Shown in pieces: positions 46,508 through 60,153 of a DNA stretch of 64,000 nt. Origin of the DNA: Lycium barbarum. Lineage: Eukaryota; Streptophyta; Magnoliopsida; Solanales; Solanaceae. Below the pieces are notes generated by a model. It saw nothing but the letters and a program-made list of their open reading frames with translations. It was not told the origin of the DNA and searched no databases. The first letter of the stretch is position 1. Every line of letters begins with the position of its first letter. The DNA is taken from assembly GCF_019175385.1 (NCBI RefSeq), contig NC_083339.1, forward strand, positions 27,991,637 through 28,055,636, in the 5' to 3' direction. A program made the position numbers and the translations under genes.

Positions 46508-48390
46508 TGTTACACCTCAAAAATATTTCCGTCGTTTGCATCGTGAGTAGACTAATGTAAGCTCTGAGAGGTCATGGAACCCTTATAAGGTTAATGAATA
46601 CTCTTAAAAAGTGTTAAGAAAGCATCTAAAGGTTCTGGGATCAAGCAAATCGAAAAAAATAAGTTTGTCGAAAATTTGGAAAAATTTGGCAGAAATTTTG
46701 GGTCAAAGTTATAGAAGTATATCTCCTAGTAAATCAAGAGTTTTGAGGTGGAACAAAAGCCTAAATTGAATTTCATTAAGTCTAGTTTCCAAGGCAACAA
46801 ACCGCTCGTCGATATGACATCAGAGTAGAGAGTTATGGACGTTACAAGTTAGGCCAGCGGAGCAGAGGCGAACCCAGCTACAATGCGCGAAAGTACAGTG
46901 CTGCGCGAACATTCTAGGTCGGTGGAACCAACCTTGGCAAGTATAAAAGGACCCTTTTGGTCATTTTTTTCGTCATTTTTTGAATTCTAGACCATTCCAC
47001 AACATACATACATGTTCCTACAGGTCCATATGCAAATTTGGTCATAAAGTGTTAAAGTTAGCCATCAACGAGGCTCAGGAAGTGTATAGGATTTTGTAGC
47101 TCTTGTTCTAAACATCAAATCTTGATGGGACGAAGGAATCTATTGAAGATAAATAATATTTCAAGCTCTTTCAACATTGATTGAGGTAAGGATACTCTCT
47201 ATTTTTGATATTATGAATGGTATTATGGAGATTTAGTTGTTAAGGCTTCGTAAAGGCTAGTGATTGGTTGAGACATTAGGAAAACATCATGTGGGATGTT
47301 TTATGGAGTATTTTGGTATTGATGATGATGTTGTTGATATTAGTGTTGCTATTGTTGTTGTTTTATTAGTATTGTGATTTCGGGCTAGGGATATAAACAG
47401 GGGAGATGCTGCCCGAATTTCGGCAGGTTCTAAAAAGGGTTTAATTTGAAGGCTTAAGATAAGCATGTGACGATAAGCCTACCAATAGTATGAATTCTCT
47501 TGAATGTAGATCTACGAGCTTGGGATGATAAGCGTTAAGTAGTAGGAGACCAAAAAGGTATGTTAAGGCTAATTTCTTTCTTTCTAAAGGCATGATTCTT
47601 TTCTTATGAATCCACACATGTTTTCCATAATATCCTTATTCCCCAAAAGCTAGAAGTATATGATTCTCAAAGTTCTTATGATGCTAAAATAGATGTTTTG
47701 TATGATGATAATAATGATGATGATGATGATTCCATTCTTAGAGATTCCAAAGCTTATGATTTTGATGCTATTATTAGATCATTGAGTTTATTTCATGATT
47801 TTCTTGATTTTATTCATTGTTGTTGATCTCACCTTATGATAATTGATCCTTCAAGGTGAGATATAGTGATGATGATTGTTTCCATAATATAAATCAGAAG
47901 TTACCGACCTTACGTCACTCTGATAAGATTGTAACTTTTAATTGGGCTCTCATGCATTCTAGTTATATTATATATGTATATATGATATGAGAAAAGATAA
48001 CGACGTTATATACGCGTATATTATATGTATATGGGTATGGGAAAAGGGTGACGGCGATATACGCATAACCACCTGATCAGTGTGTATACTATGATATCGT
48101 CCCGGACGCGGGATGCCCGGACGTGGGATATATGGTTATATAATGATGATATTATATATTTATGGATCAAGCTGCACGTTCCGCAGCACTATTATGTTAT
48201 ATGTTTATGGTCGTAGTTATTGATAATTATACAGCGATGTGTCATTATCTTATGATATATACCTTTATAGATTATGATACCCATGAGCTGTTTTTGTAGT
48301 CCACCTAGAAAAAATTATGAAATATACGTTTAGAGGTGCTCGGTGGTTAGCTCCGGGTGCCCGTCAAAGCCTTCTGGTTGGGTCGTGACA
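46508..48390 (+). mobile_element. 5' LTR of Ty3 element A
   Basis: TGTTACACC...GGGTCGTGACA, 1,883 bp. TATA (tataaaagg) at about 46941, preceded by a G+C-rich stretch with gcgcgaa words (46855-46920). Followed by the methionine-tRNA primer-binding site at 48395-48406, with one mismatch (TGGTATCAGAAC). Confidence 0.85.
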
Positions 48391-48587
48391 AAAGTGGTAT
48401 CAGAACAATTCGTCCTAGGGTGTGTCTACGAGTCGTGTCCGGTAGAGTCCTATTTATAGGTATGAAGCGCGCCACACTTTTAAACAGGAGGCTGTAGGGC
48501 ATTTAGGAATGATTGACCTTTATTTCTCCTCTTAGATCGTGCGATAGCGTTAAGTTATCAGGATTTCCTTTTTCCTAATCGTGTGTT

Positions 48588-50127
48588 ATGATTTCAGGGA
48601 TGCCTATGAAGAGAAAAGCAACAGCGGCCCAGAAGGGCAAGACAATGGCTGGAGGGAGGACTGAGCGTGAACTGCTGGCAGACATAGAGGAGGGTGAGTC
48701 CAATAATGAGGTTCCATCTCAGACCTCTCCTACTCTACCCATTTCAGAGGAGCATGAAGGGGTCTTAGCTCCAGCTCCAATACCCCCAGTTCCTCTACCA
48801 GATGGCACGGGCCAGGAGATGAGACAGGCCATCCTTTTGCTGACCTAGTTAGTTGTTGTTCAGGCTCAGCGATAGGGTGTAGGTCATGGTGACAGAGCGG
48901 TTAGTGCTAGGGCCCGTGATTTTATTAGTCTGAACCCTTCAGAACTCTATGGGTCAAAATTGGATGAAGACCTACAGAGTTTCATAGATGAGATGTTGTG
49001 GACGTTGCGGATAACACATGCTTCTGATACTGAGTCAGTAGAACTGGCTTCCTATAGATTGCGAGATGTGGTCGTCTATTGGTACAACACTTGGATGACT
49101 TTGAGAGGAGTAAATACACCTTCCCCGATATGGCAAGAGTTCGCGAATGCCTTCCTTCGACATTATTTGCCGCCCGAGGTTCGACGGGCCAGAGCCGATA
49201 CGTTTTTGAATCTTAGGCAAGGGAATATGAGTGCTCGAGAATACATTCTTCGCTTTAATTCCTTAGCAGGGTATGCTCCAGCTATGGTAGCTGATATGGG
49301 GGACCGCGTACACCGGTTCGTGAGTGGTTTGGGGCCACATTTGATTAAGGAGTGTTTAATGGCCTCACTCCAGGAAGGAATGGATATCACTCGTATTCAG
49401 GCGCATGCTCAGAATTTAGAGGAACAGCAGCAGCCGCAAAAGGGTGAACGTGATTCTGATAGAAGGTATAGTAAGAGGGCCAGATCTTTTGGTACTGCTA
49501 GTGAGTTCAGAAAGGGTCAAAGACAGTAGTATTCCAGGCATTCAGACCAATCAGTGGCCAGTGCACCTCCCCGATTTGCAGACAAGAGATTTGATCGCCC
49601 TATTTATTTTGGACCGGGCCAGAGCTCCAGGATTTCGGGTTCCCAGTATAGGGGTGATTCCAGCCAGGCGAGACCATCTTCACCGCGATGTACTATGCGG
49701 AAAGTTGCATGCAGGACAGTGTCGCTTGGGTTTAAACATTTTTTATACTTGTGGGTGGCCAGGCCACATTATGAGAGATTGTCCTTTAAGAGTAGGTGGA
49801 GGTGTGGCTCAACCGACAGGGTCTGCAGTTGGTTCTTCATCATCTGTGTGCCCTCCTAGGCAGACCTCTCAGACTCCAGCAGGCCGTGACAGAGGCAGAG
49901 GGGGAGCATCCCGCTTGAGCAGTCCTCAGAACCGTATTTACGCGTTGACTGGTCGACAGAACTTGGAGTCTTCACCCGATATTGTTACAGGTACATTGTC
50001 TGTATTTTCTCATGATGTGTGTGCATTGCTTGATCCAGATTCTACATTATTATATGTTACTCTTTATATTGTTGGTTGGATTGGGGCGAAACTTGAGTCA
50101 ATTAAACCTTTCAAAGTGTTTCATTAA
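48588..50127 (+). pseudogene. Element A gag and protease remnant
   Basis: Ty3/gypsy gag. Start near 48600 (MPMKRKATAAQKG); the capsid region reads ELASYRLRDVVVYWYNTW, LRHYLPPEVRRARADTFLNL and GNMSAREYILRFNSLA; an Arg-rich stretch is followed by a zinc knuckle whose first Cys is lost (YTCGWPGHIMRDC); then the protease start with DPDSTL in place of DPGSTL, ending at 50127. Stops at 48847 (TAG), 48872 (TAG) and 49527 (TAG) all sit where CAG is expected. Frames shift after 49530. Reverse transcriptase and integrase are missing: the sequence soon runs into element B (50199). Confidence 0.82.
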
Positions 50128-50198
50128 TGAGATGTCAGTATGATTAGATGGGGGTTATAACTTTTTCTCGAAGCGAGAAATGGCAGGGATAAGTATAT

Positions 50199-51100
50199 GT
50201 TACACCTCTCATTTCCGTCGTAGGAGAATCTATGATTTCCTAATCGGGTATGCCTTTGGAATAGAGACTCGAGCCCGAGTTTTGGAGGTAGAAAGTGTTT
50301 TTCCCCATGTACAAGGGTACCAGCTGGTATTCCTGGCAATTTGCAGGATTAGAAGTTGAGCGAATCGAATCGACGAGATCTGAGCTGAATTTGAGAAAAT
50401 CTGCAGACACCAGTCATCGTCAATGGGTCGTCGACATGGTCGACGGAATGCCGTTGTGCGGGGTCGATAGGGTTCCGCAGCGTTGAATCTGCAGGCATAG
50501 GTCGACGGAGCAAGTCGACGGACTGTTGACACGTCGACGGGTCGTCGACCCGCTCGTCGAACCGTACCGCTGGGGACTTTTTATTTCCAACTATAAATAT
50601 ATGACCCACGACTTTATTTCTCATTCTCATCCATTCCAAATCAGAGAAACCCTAGTATTTCCTCTCCCAACAGTTTCCGTCATTATTAGTGGAGAATTGG
50701 TACGATCCGAGCCCCGTGAACCCGTGCTTGTCTAAAAGAAGGTTTTTTCTAGGGTTTCTTCAAGTTGGAAATTCTAGGAAGTTGGAGTTGAGTTGACCCT
50801 TGGAATCTTAGGCCTCTCAAGGTATGTAAATGATTTCTACCCTTGTATTTAAGTTAATTATCGAGGATTTTAGTGGTTTTAAGCGAAGAGAGGGTATTTG
50901 TGGAAGTCGTAAGTTGATAGAAGTTAAGATAGTGATTTGGGGCTATTTTAAGAGATGATTGGGAATAGATTTGAGTATATATATATATAGTTGTGGTTGA
51001 TGTTGGATTGAATGGGAAGTTGAAGGGTTGTTAAGCTTATAAGGGAAATATTGCCCATAATTTGTTAAGCTGTATTCGTATTTAGAATGATTAGTAAGCG

Positions 51101-51140
<40 letters not shown>

Positions 51141-52484
51141 GAGTGTTGTTATTGTTGTTGTGGTTGATGTTGGATTGAATGGGAAGTTGAAGGGTTGTTA
51201 AGCTTATAAGGGAAATGTTGCCCATAATTTGTTAAGCTCTATTCGTATTTAGAATGATTAGTAAGCGAGGTAAATAGTCTAATTAAGGCCTACGTTATCT
51301 TGATTGTAGACTTACGAGCTAGGACTAGAAGTTGGACGATTGGATATCGTTCGAGGTATGTTAAAGGCTATCCCTTCTTTCTTTTGGCATGATTCTATGA
51401 TATGAACCAACAAGTAAGCAAACGAACTTCCATATTACTCTACTCTTAGAAGCATTAGGAGTACCCAGTCTTTGATGCCCTATACCCCGATTATGATTGT
51501 TCCTTCTGTTCATGGGTCCAGTTTTATGTACACAGTTATTCATGCATTACATTCATTTACATATATTCATATGCATATTGACCTGTGACCAGAAGGCGTT
51601 ATATACACGTATATTATATGTATATGGGGTATGAAGGAAAAGCGGAAAGGCGTTATATACGCATTACCACCTGATCAGCTGGTGCCCAGTGATATGATAT
51701 TGATGATGGCCGCTGAGAGGCCGATAGGATATGAGATATGGATCGGGCTGAACGTTCCTTAGCACTGACCTATATATATATATGCATGAGCATGATTACC
51801 ATTGAGAGTATGCATACTATGCGCTCACAGAGGCATTGTCAGTTATACAGATTTATGTAGATGCATACATATACTAGTTCATATAGATTCATGCAGACAA
51901 CCATTTCAGCTTATGAGTTTTGGATTTCATTTATGACTCTTACTTATATGTTGCTCTTATGCTTTACATACTCAGTACATTATCCGTACTAACTCCCCAT
52001 TGCTCGAGGGGCTGCGTTCATGCCCGCAGGTTCGGGTAGACCGACAGGTGGTCCAGCTTAGTAGGACTTCTATCCAGCAGTGGTCAATGCGCTCCATTGA
52101 TCAGGAGCTGCAATATATTTTTGTATGCTAGCCTTTTGAGATATATATGCACATGGGTACGACGGGGCCCTGTCCTGTCCTTTCTACAGCTTTTATTCTA
52201 GTAGAGGTCTGTAGACAGATGTATGTATCAGTTAGATGGTGTAGCCTTGTCGGCTTCCATTCTTTTGTGCACAATATAAGTAGCAGCCTAGCTGGCTCGC
52301 ATTGTTCTTTCAGCATGTTTATGTATATACATATTGTTCAGAGTTCATGATGTCGCCTATTTATGAGATCAGTTTATGTCATTTATGGGCTCTTGATGTT
52401 CAGTAAGATTCAAATATGAGTATAGGGGTGTTTGGTCGCTAGAGGTCAGACACTTGTCACGACTCATCGGTTTGGGTCGTGACA
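50199..52484 (+). repeat. 5' LTR of element B
   Basis: 2,286 bp, TGTTACACC...GGGTCGTGACA. A block with many gtcgacgg/tcgtcgac palindromic words lies at 50410-50570, then the TATA tataaatata at 50591. Contains a 180-bp-class internal duplication (50995-51108 and 51163-51275) around a (TA)n run (51103-51135). Confidence 0.9.
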
Positions 52485-52488
52485 GAAG

Positions 52489-52500
52489 TGGTATCAGAGC
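52489..52500 (+). promoter_or_regulatory. Primer-binding site of element B
   Basis: TGGTATCAGAGC, complementary to the 3' end of initiator methionine tRNA, 4 nt after the LTR end. Confidence 0.92.
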
Positions 52501-52686
52501 AGTTCCGTCTTAGAGTTGTCTACAGACCGTGTCTAGTAGAGTCTTGTTTATGGGCGTGTTGTGCACCACACTTATAAATAAGAGGCTGCAGGACATTTAG
52601 GATGATGTCATTCTTTCCCTCTTAGATCATACAATAGAGCTATGTGTTAAGCGTTCGCTTTCTGATGATTTTTTCTTATTTTAGCG

Positions 52687-53815
52687 ATGCCCTGCAAGAA
52701 AGCTACAGCCGCCCAGAAAGGCAAGGGAGTGGCTGGTGAGGCCACTAGCCGTACTCAGTGAGCTACCAGGGCTCAGGGTGAGTCCCAGAATGAGAGTCCA
52801 CCTCAGACTTCGCACGCACTGCCTCCAGCACCTGCCCCGGTTCCTCAGCTGGAGGCACCGGGCCAGGATATACGGGATGATGTACAGTTACTGACCAGAT
52901 TAGTAGCCGCCCAGGCTTAGCGGCAGGGAGTTGGTATCGACCAGGCAGACATGGCTGGTAGTTCGAGGGTTAAGACCTTCATTGGGTTAGGTCCTCCAGA
53001 GTTTTCGGTACTGAAGCAGAATATGGACCCCCAAGATTTTATTGATGGTATGCAGAGGATTTTGAGGGTGATACATGCCGATGAGGTTGAGTCGGTGGAG
53101 TTGGCTTCATATAGGCTCTGGGATATTGCGGTACAGTTGTATCAGACATGAGAGTTATCTAGGGGAGAAAATGCCCTTCCAGCTGTGTGGCGAGAGTTCT
53201 CAGATGCTTTTCTTCGCCATTATTTACCTCCAAATGTTTGATGAGCCCTAGCAGACAGGTTCTTACGTATTAAGCAGGGCAATATAAGTGTATGAGTGTT
53301 CAGGAGTATTGTGTACACTTTGATTCCTTGGCTAGATATGCCCCAGCCATGGTGGCTGAGATGGAGGATAGAGTCCATCGCTTTGTGGCTGGTTTAGGGC
53401 CATATTTTATAGATGAGTGTACGACTTCTACATTATAGCCAGGTATGGATATCTCCCGTATGTAGGCGTATGCACAAAATTTGGAGGATTATAAGCGCCA
53501 GCGGAGGGCAGAGTGTGAGCGTGACCGGGGCCGTGGTAAGAGAGCTAGATCTTTTGATATAGTTGGTGAGTTCAGGGGAGGACAGAGACAACAGCATTCC
53601 AGATATTCTTATCAGTCGTCAAGGAGTACACCTCCGCGATTTTCAGGCCCTAGGTTTGATCGGTCATTTTATTCCGGAGCGGGCCAGAGCTCTAGAGCAC
53701 CAGGTTCTCAGTACCGGCCAGAGTCGGGCCAAATGAGGCCACCCTTTCCACGGTGTTCTCAGTATGGTAAGCTACACGCTAGGCAGTGTCGATTTGGGTT
53801 GGATATTTGCTAAGC
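52687..53815 (+). pseudogene. Element B gag
   Basis: Nucleocapsid/capsid polyprotein of the retrotransposon. Start ATG 52687 (MPCKKATAAQKGKG). Capsid pieces DPQDFIDGMQRILRVI and ESVELASYRLWDI, an Arg/Gly-rich tail (ERDRGRGKRARSF), then CSQYGKLHARQC and, after a TAA, ACGQSGHKMREC of the zinc knuckle. Stops where Arg, Gln or Trp is expected occur at 52759, 52918, 53149 and 53239 among others, and a frame slip near 53290 breaks the chain. Homologous to element A gag. Confidence 0.85.
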
Positions 53816-53837
53816 TTGTGGTCAGTCGGGCCACAAG

Positions 53838-56800
53838 ATGAGAGAGTGTCCGCCCAGGGTTGATTCTAGCATTGTTCAGCCTATAGGATCCACAGCTGGT
53901 TCTTCTTCATCAGTATGCCCTTCAGGGCAAGTGTCTCATACACCAGCAAGTCGTGGTAGGGGGAGGAGTGGAGCATCTAGCTCAAGTGGGCCTCAGCACC
54001 GTGTTTATGCATTGGCTAGTAGACAGGACCGCAAGAAGTCTCCTGATGTTGTTACCCGTATATTATCAGTTTCCTCCCATGATGTTTATGTACTGATTGA
54101 TCCAGGTTCCACCTTATCATATGTTACACCATTTGTTTCTGGCAAGTTTGGGATTGAGCCTGAGTCGATTAGACCGTTTGAGGTGTCTACTCCAGTTGGG
54201 GATCCAGTTATAGCCAGGCGAGTATACCGGGGTTGTGTTGTTATAGTTTGTAATTGTCATACCCTAGCGAACCTGATTGAGTTAGATATGATTGATTTTG
54301 ATGTTGTTATGGTGATGGATTGGCTGGCTTCTTGTTATGCTAATGTTGATTGCAGAACAAAGATAATTCGATTTCAGTTTCCCGATGAGCCAGTTCTTGA
54401 GTGGAAGGGTAATACCGTTTCGCCGAAGGGTAGGTTTATTTCCTACCTAAGGTAGAAAAGATGATCAAAAAAGGGTATATTTTTCACCTAGTTCGAGTTC
54501 AAGATGTGCAAGCAGAGTCACCGACCCTTCAGTCTGATCCTGTGGTTAATGAGTTTCCAGAAGTGTTTCCAGATGAGCTTCCAGGCATTCCTCCAGAGAG
54601 AGAGAGAGAGATTGATTTCACTAATAATTTATTGCCAGATACTCAGCCGATATCTATTCGTCCATATAGGATGGCACTTGTAGAGTTGAAAGAATTGAAG
54701 GAGCAATTGCGGTATTTACTCAAAAAAGGCTTTATTAGGCCTAGTACATCGCCGTGGGGAGCACCGGTGTTATTTTTAAGAAAGAAGGATGGCTCTTTGT
54801 GAATGTGTATTGATTATAGACAATTGAATAAAATGACTGTAAAGAATAAGTATCTGCTCCCGAGGATCGATGACTTATTTGACCAGTTGCAAGGCGCTAA
54901 ATATTTCTCAAATATAGACTTGAGATCAAGATACCACCAGGTTAGGGTGAAGGAAGGGGACATTCTGAATACGACATTCAGGACTAGATATGGCCACTAT
55001 GAGTTTCGTGTTTTGTCGTTCGGACTAACTAATGCCCCAGCCATATTCATGTATTTGGAGAATCGTGTATTCAGACCCTTCCTAGATCGATTCGTGATTG
55101 TATTTATAGATGATATTCTGGTATATTCACCTTTGGAGGCTGAACATGCAGAGCATCTATGAGCAGTGCTTGGAGTTCTTCGAAAAAGAGAGCTTTATGC
55201 CAAGTTTTCTAAGTGTGAGCTCTAGTTGAACTCTGTGACTTTTCTGGGCCATATTATTTCAGAGAAAGGCATTAGAGTGGATGCCCAGAAGATCGAGGCT
55301 GTGAAGAATTGGCCAAGGCCCACGACCCCAACGGAGATTCGCAGTTTCTTGGGCTTGGCATGTTATTATAGAAGGTTCGTAGAAGGATTTTTCACTCTTT
55401 CAGCCCCATTGACTAAGTTGACTCAGAAATCAGCTAAGTTCCAATAGACAGATGCTTGCGAGCAGAGTTTTCAGACGTTGAATTATAAGATGACTTCAAC
55501 ACCTGTTTTGACTCTTCCAAAAGGAGCAGATTGCTATGTGGTATATTGTGATGCTTTAGGCATTGGATTGGGCTGTGTGTTAATGCAGCATGGTAAGGTT
55601 GTTGCTTATGCTTCTAGACAGCTGAAGAAGCACGAGAACAATTACCCAACCCATGATCTTGAGCTAGCGGCGGTGATTCATGCTTTGAAAATATGGAGGC
55701 ACTACTTGTATGGTGTTCTTATTGAAATCTATACTGATCATAAGAGCCTCCAGTATATCTTTAAGCAGAAGGACTTGAACTTGCCTCAGGGGCGATAGTT
55801 AGAGTGGTTGAAAGACTATGATGTGGATATTTTGTACCATCCCGGGAAAGCTAACGTATTAGCCGATGCCCTCAGTCGTAAATCTATGGGTAGCTTGTCA
55901 CATGTGCCGCCTGAGAGAAGAGAAATGGTCCGTGAAGTTCATCGATTAGCTAGCCTCGGAGTTCGATTGATAGATTCAGGTGATGCAGGAGTTATTGTTC
56001 AAGACACAGCAGTGTCCTCTTTGGTAGCAGAAATAAAGAAACGACAGTACGAAGACCCTGTACTAGTTCATTACTGAGATACGACACCTGTCACGACCCG
56101 GCTAGGGGGCCGCGACGAGCACCCAGTGCTACCCCACCCGAGCACCCCCTTATCGTACATAACATAACATCTAGGTGAACTATAAGTCAATTCGTGCTTT
56201 TCTTATCGTTAATCATATTGACCCCATTAGACGACCATCATCATTTAACATATCATAGACATCTATGCCACATCATAAGTACAAGGCCGACGTGGCTAAC
56301 AAAAGATATACAAAACATGGGCCGACATGGCCGAGCATCTCTACCCACATACACATGACTACGAGCCTCTAAGAGTATGACATATCGTATGAGCGGGACA
56401 GGACCCCACTATGCCCATAATTATATACACAAAAGAATAAGTACCCAAAAGCTACGGCTCCGAAAGAAATGGAGCTCTGCTATGCAATCTCTGAATAAGC
56501 AGCTATGGATCAAGTCTGTCTCCCTGTGCACCTGCGGGCATGACGCAGCGTCCACAAACAAAAAGACGTCAGTACGAAGAATGTACTGAGTATGTAAAGC
56601 ATGATCAACATCAATATAGAAGCATAATAGATATCATATGAAAATAGCATAGGAGGGGAGACAGTAATATCATCATCATAGTACTTACCCGCCTTTCGTA
56701 GGACTTTCCATTTTTCATACGTATTAGTACACCTACGTCATCATCCGTATCCCATAATAGTACTCGTACCATACTTGTGCTCATATTCGTATACATATCC

Positions 56801-59800
56801 TTATTCGTATTCTTATACATAGTCTTATCACATTCATATTCATATTATATACATAGTCATTTCATATACATAGCCTTTACATAGCATACCCGACCTCATA
56901 GGATCGGTGTCTTATCCATGCTTGGCCAACCAAGGCTCAAGGTCATACATACCTGGCCCTACCAAGGCGTCAGGGTTATCCGTACCATCTGCAGAGGTGT
57001 GTGCGCGTTTCATAATCGTATACATACTTTATACACAGTCATATACATATAGTCTTACCCGGCATCATAAGCTCGGGGTCTTACCATAGCCCTTCATAGG
57101 CATACATATACATATATCATAGCTCGTAAGCATCTCTAATCTCATTTAACTCTCGTCATCATTACTATCCTCATCATTATCGTTACATCTACATTATAGA
57201 CTTACTCGTCATACGAGGAACATAGTATAATCATAGTACATATCAAGGGTCGTGAGCTTATGAGCTCGGAATGTCAACCATGTCAAGACAACATACTCAT
57301 ATAGAGGAATTAGGAATTTGGCCAAGAACCATGCCTTATGAAAGAAGGGTTAGCCTTACATACCTTTCCGCCGAACTATTCTACACTTGCACGTTCCCTT
57401 CCAATGCTAGCGTTTATACCTTCATTAATATCATAACAATGGCCATTAGTCATTCACATTATCCACCTTATCTAAATTCCTCAATTTGCCTCTAATTCAC
57501 CCACATTCATGGTCATAACACCCATCTTCGTCCATTCGTCTAAAGTGTTTAGTTCATGATCTTAATACCATTTATAACACATTCATATCACAACACAACA
57601 ACATTCATAACTCAATTCAAACTATTTCTCAAAATGTCACTATTCATCATTCATGACCTAGTTGACCACATTTTCTACAATTCATGTATTTTAATTCTCC
57701 AATACCTTAAACATCTTGTAAAAATCATGAATCTTGCCTTAGAAGTTGTAGGAACAAGATTTAGTTGATAATACTCTTCTTTGAGCAAAACCCTAGTTTT
57801 TCTCCATTTGGATTTCTTGACTTGGATGATCCTTGATGATTCCCTTATCCTTGATTCACTTGTCTTAATGTTATTGATGTCTTATAATCCTTGAAAACTC
57901 ATATAATAAATGTAGAGAGAAGTTATAGAGAGAAGTGGTGTAATGTTGTAATGAAATAAAATAAGTCTTGATCCTCATATTTAATGAATTGGAAAATCTG
58001 TGCTGGGTGAACAGTGGTCGTCCATGGAGGTTTACGGTCCGTATTCCACTTTACGGACCGTTCCTCGTGGTCGTCTTTAAGCTTAAGCAGGACCAGAGAC
58101 TTTGGCCTGCATGCATGGTGATTTACGATCATGGTTTACGGGCCGTAAATCACTTTACGGTCCGTCCACCAGGTCGTATTATACCTCTTCCTCAGCTGGC
58201 AGAAAGTTGAAGTTTGGCATGCCAGTTTACGACCTGGCAGTTTACGGACCGTATACCAGTTTACGGTCTGTATTTGCACTTTACGACCACTAGCTGAAAG
58301 CTGAAGCTTTTGCATGGCAGTTTACGACTGCCAGTTTACGGACCGTGTCGCACTTTACGGTCCGTATTTTGCAATATACGACCACTGGGCAGTTTTGCCA
58401 ACTTTCAATTTTTCTCATTTCTCGACTTTTCATTCTAATCATCCACATCCCTTCACATACATTTCCCATGAAACATTATACACTCACACTCCTCGCACAC
58501 ATCATTAGTTCATTTACTTGCGTACCAACGGAAAATTTTCCGAGGTGTAACAGCACCTCAGAAGGAGAAGACACCCTTTGTGATTACAGGTGATGGAGTA
58601 CTTAGTTATCAAGGTAGATTATGTGTTCCTAAATTTGCAGGACTCCGTCAGCAGGTTATGAGGGAGGCACATTACTCTCGTTATTCTATTCATCTAGGCT
58701 CAACAAAGATGTATCGTGATCTCAAGGAAGTTTATTGGTGGGATGGTATGAAAGGAGATATAGCTGAATTTGTTGCCTAGTGTCCAAATTGTCAACAGGT
58801 CAAGATAGAGCACCAAAAGCCCGAAGGTATATTACAGGCTATGGAGATTCCGACATGGAAGTGGGAGGTAATTAATATGGATTTCATTACAGGTTTTCCC
58901 CGTACTCCGTGGAAGTATGATTCCATATGGGTTGTAGTTGATAGGCTCACAAAGTCAGCCCACTATCTGTCTGTCAGAACTACTTATGCAGCCGAGGATT
59001 ATGCAAAGCTTTATTTCAAGGAGATTGTACGACTTCATGGTGTTCCTACAACTATTATTTCAGATAGCGGAGCATAGTCCACAGCTAAATTTTGAAAGTC
59101 TTTTCAGCATAGATTAGGGACTAAGGTGAGTCTCAGTACTGCATTTCATCCGCAGATAGTTGGACAGGCGGAGCATACTGTACAGACCCTTGAGGATATG
59201 CTTAGAGCTTGTGTACTTGATTTTCAAGGCAGTTGGGATGACCATTTGCCTCTTATCGAGTTTGCAAATAACAACAGTTACCATTCTAGTATTCAGATGG
59301 CTCCGTATGAGGCCTTATATGGGCGGAGGTGTAGATCGCCCATAGGATGGTTTGAGGTTGGAGAGAATCAGTTAGTAGGCCCAGGCTTAATTCAGCAAGC
59401 AGTTGATAAGGTGAAAATGATCCGAGAAAGGCTACTAGCGGCACAGAGTCGATAGTAATCCTACCCAGATAATCGACGACGCAAGTTAGAGTTCGAGATA
59501 GGAGATTGGGTATTCCTGATGGTCTCACTTATGAAGGGAGTGATGAGGTTTGGCAAGAAGTGTAAGTTGAGCCCTCGATATATTGGGCCATATCAGATCA
59601 TTCGTGCTGTGGGTAAGGTGGCCTATGAGCTAGCATTGCCTTCTGAATTGGAGTCTGTACATCCGGTATTTCATGTGTCTATGCTTCGTAAAAGCATTAG
59701 GGATCCTTCCAGAGTAGTACCAGTAGATGATATCCAGGTGACTGAGCAGTTGTTATACGAAGAGGTTCCCGTGGCTATATTGGACAAACAGATTTGTCGA

Positions 59801-60034
59801 TTGCGAACCAAGGACGTAGCTTCCGTTAAAGTTTTGTGGAGGAATAAGAATGTTGAGGAAGTGACTTGGGAAGCGGAAGAAGCAATAAAGATGAAGTACC
59901 CACATTTGTTTCCAGCAGTACAGGAGGTTCAGTTTGAGGCATCATCGCCCCCAGGTATTATCTCATTTTTCAGTTATCGTGATTGGTCGTGTGAGGCCAT
60001 AGTATCGTATATTACAGTATGTGGCCCTATGTAG
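53838..60034 (+). pseudogene. Element B pol (protease, RT, RNase H, integrase, chromodomain)
   Basis: Runs in one frame apart from stops. Protease VLIDPGSTLSYVTP; RT with [25 protein letters not shown] and catalytic FIDDILVYS; RNase H with [17 protein letters not shown] and [11 protein letters not shown]; then a solo LTR interrupts (56089-58552). Integrase resumes: zinc finger with H-x-C-P-N-C pattern, MDFITGFPRTP, SDSGA, QAEHTVQTLEDMLR; C-terminal GPYQIIRAVGKVAYEL and a chromodomain-like VLWRNKNVEEVTWEAEEA. In-frame stops at 54453, 54800, 55160, 55223, 55445, 55796, 56075, 58778, 59075, 59090 and 59453 mostly replace CAG, CGA or TGG. The RT catalytic residues are intact. Confidence 0.9.
56089..58552 (-). 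mobile_element. Inverted solo LTR inside element B
   Basis: Starts TGTCACGACCC and ends GGTGTAACA, i.e. the TGTTACACC...GGGTCGTGACA LTR in reverse, 2,464 bp. Target repeat ACACC (56084-56088) and GCACC (58553-58557), one mismatch; removing it rejoins the pol frame (...DT/TPQKEKTPF). At its 5' end (right side here) 58010-58385 is packed with tttacggtccgta/acggaccgtaa repeats. Confidence 0.9.
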
Positions 60035-60140
60035 CAGTATTTTGGGTTGTTGTGTGCAGGTTGGATTGTATATTTACAGGGAAAACTCTGCCAAAATTTT
60101 TATAACCCATGATTGTTTGAACATTCGAGGACGAATGTTC

Positions 60141-60153
60141 CTGTGGGGGGGAA
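60141..60153 (+). promoter_or_regulatory. Polypurine tract of element B
   Basis: ctgtgggggggaa ends directly before the 3' LTR start; the expected second-strand primer. Confidence 0.75.

Noticed and set aside
40290..58385. Short palindromic repeats (gtcgacgg, tttacggtccgta) as a CRISPR array
   Set aside because: No regular spacers or cas genes, and the host is a plant; the repeats are part of LTR promoters.
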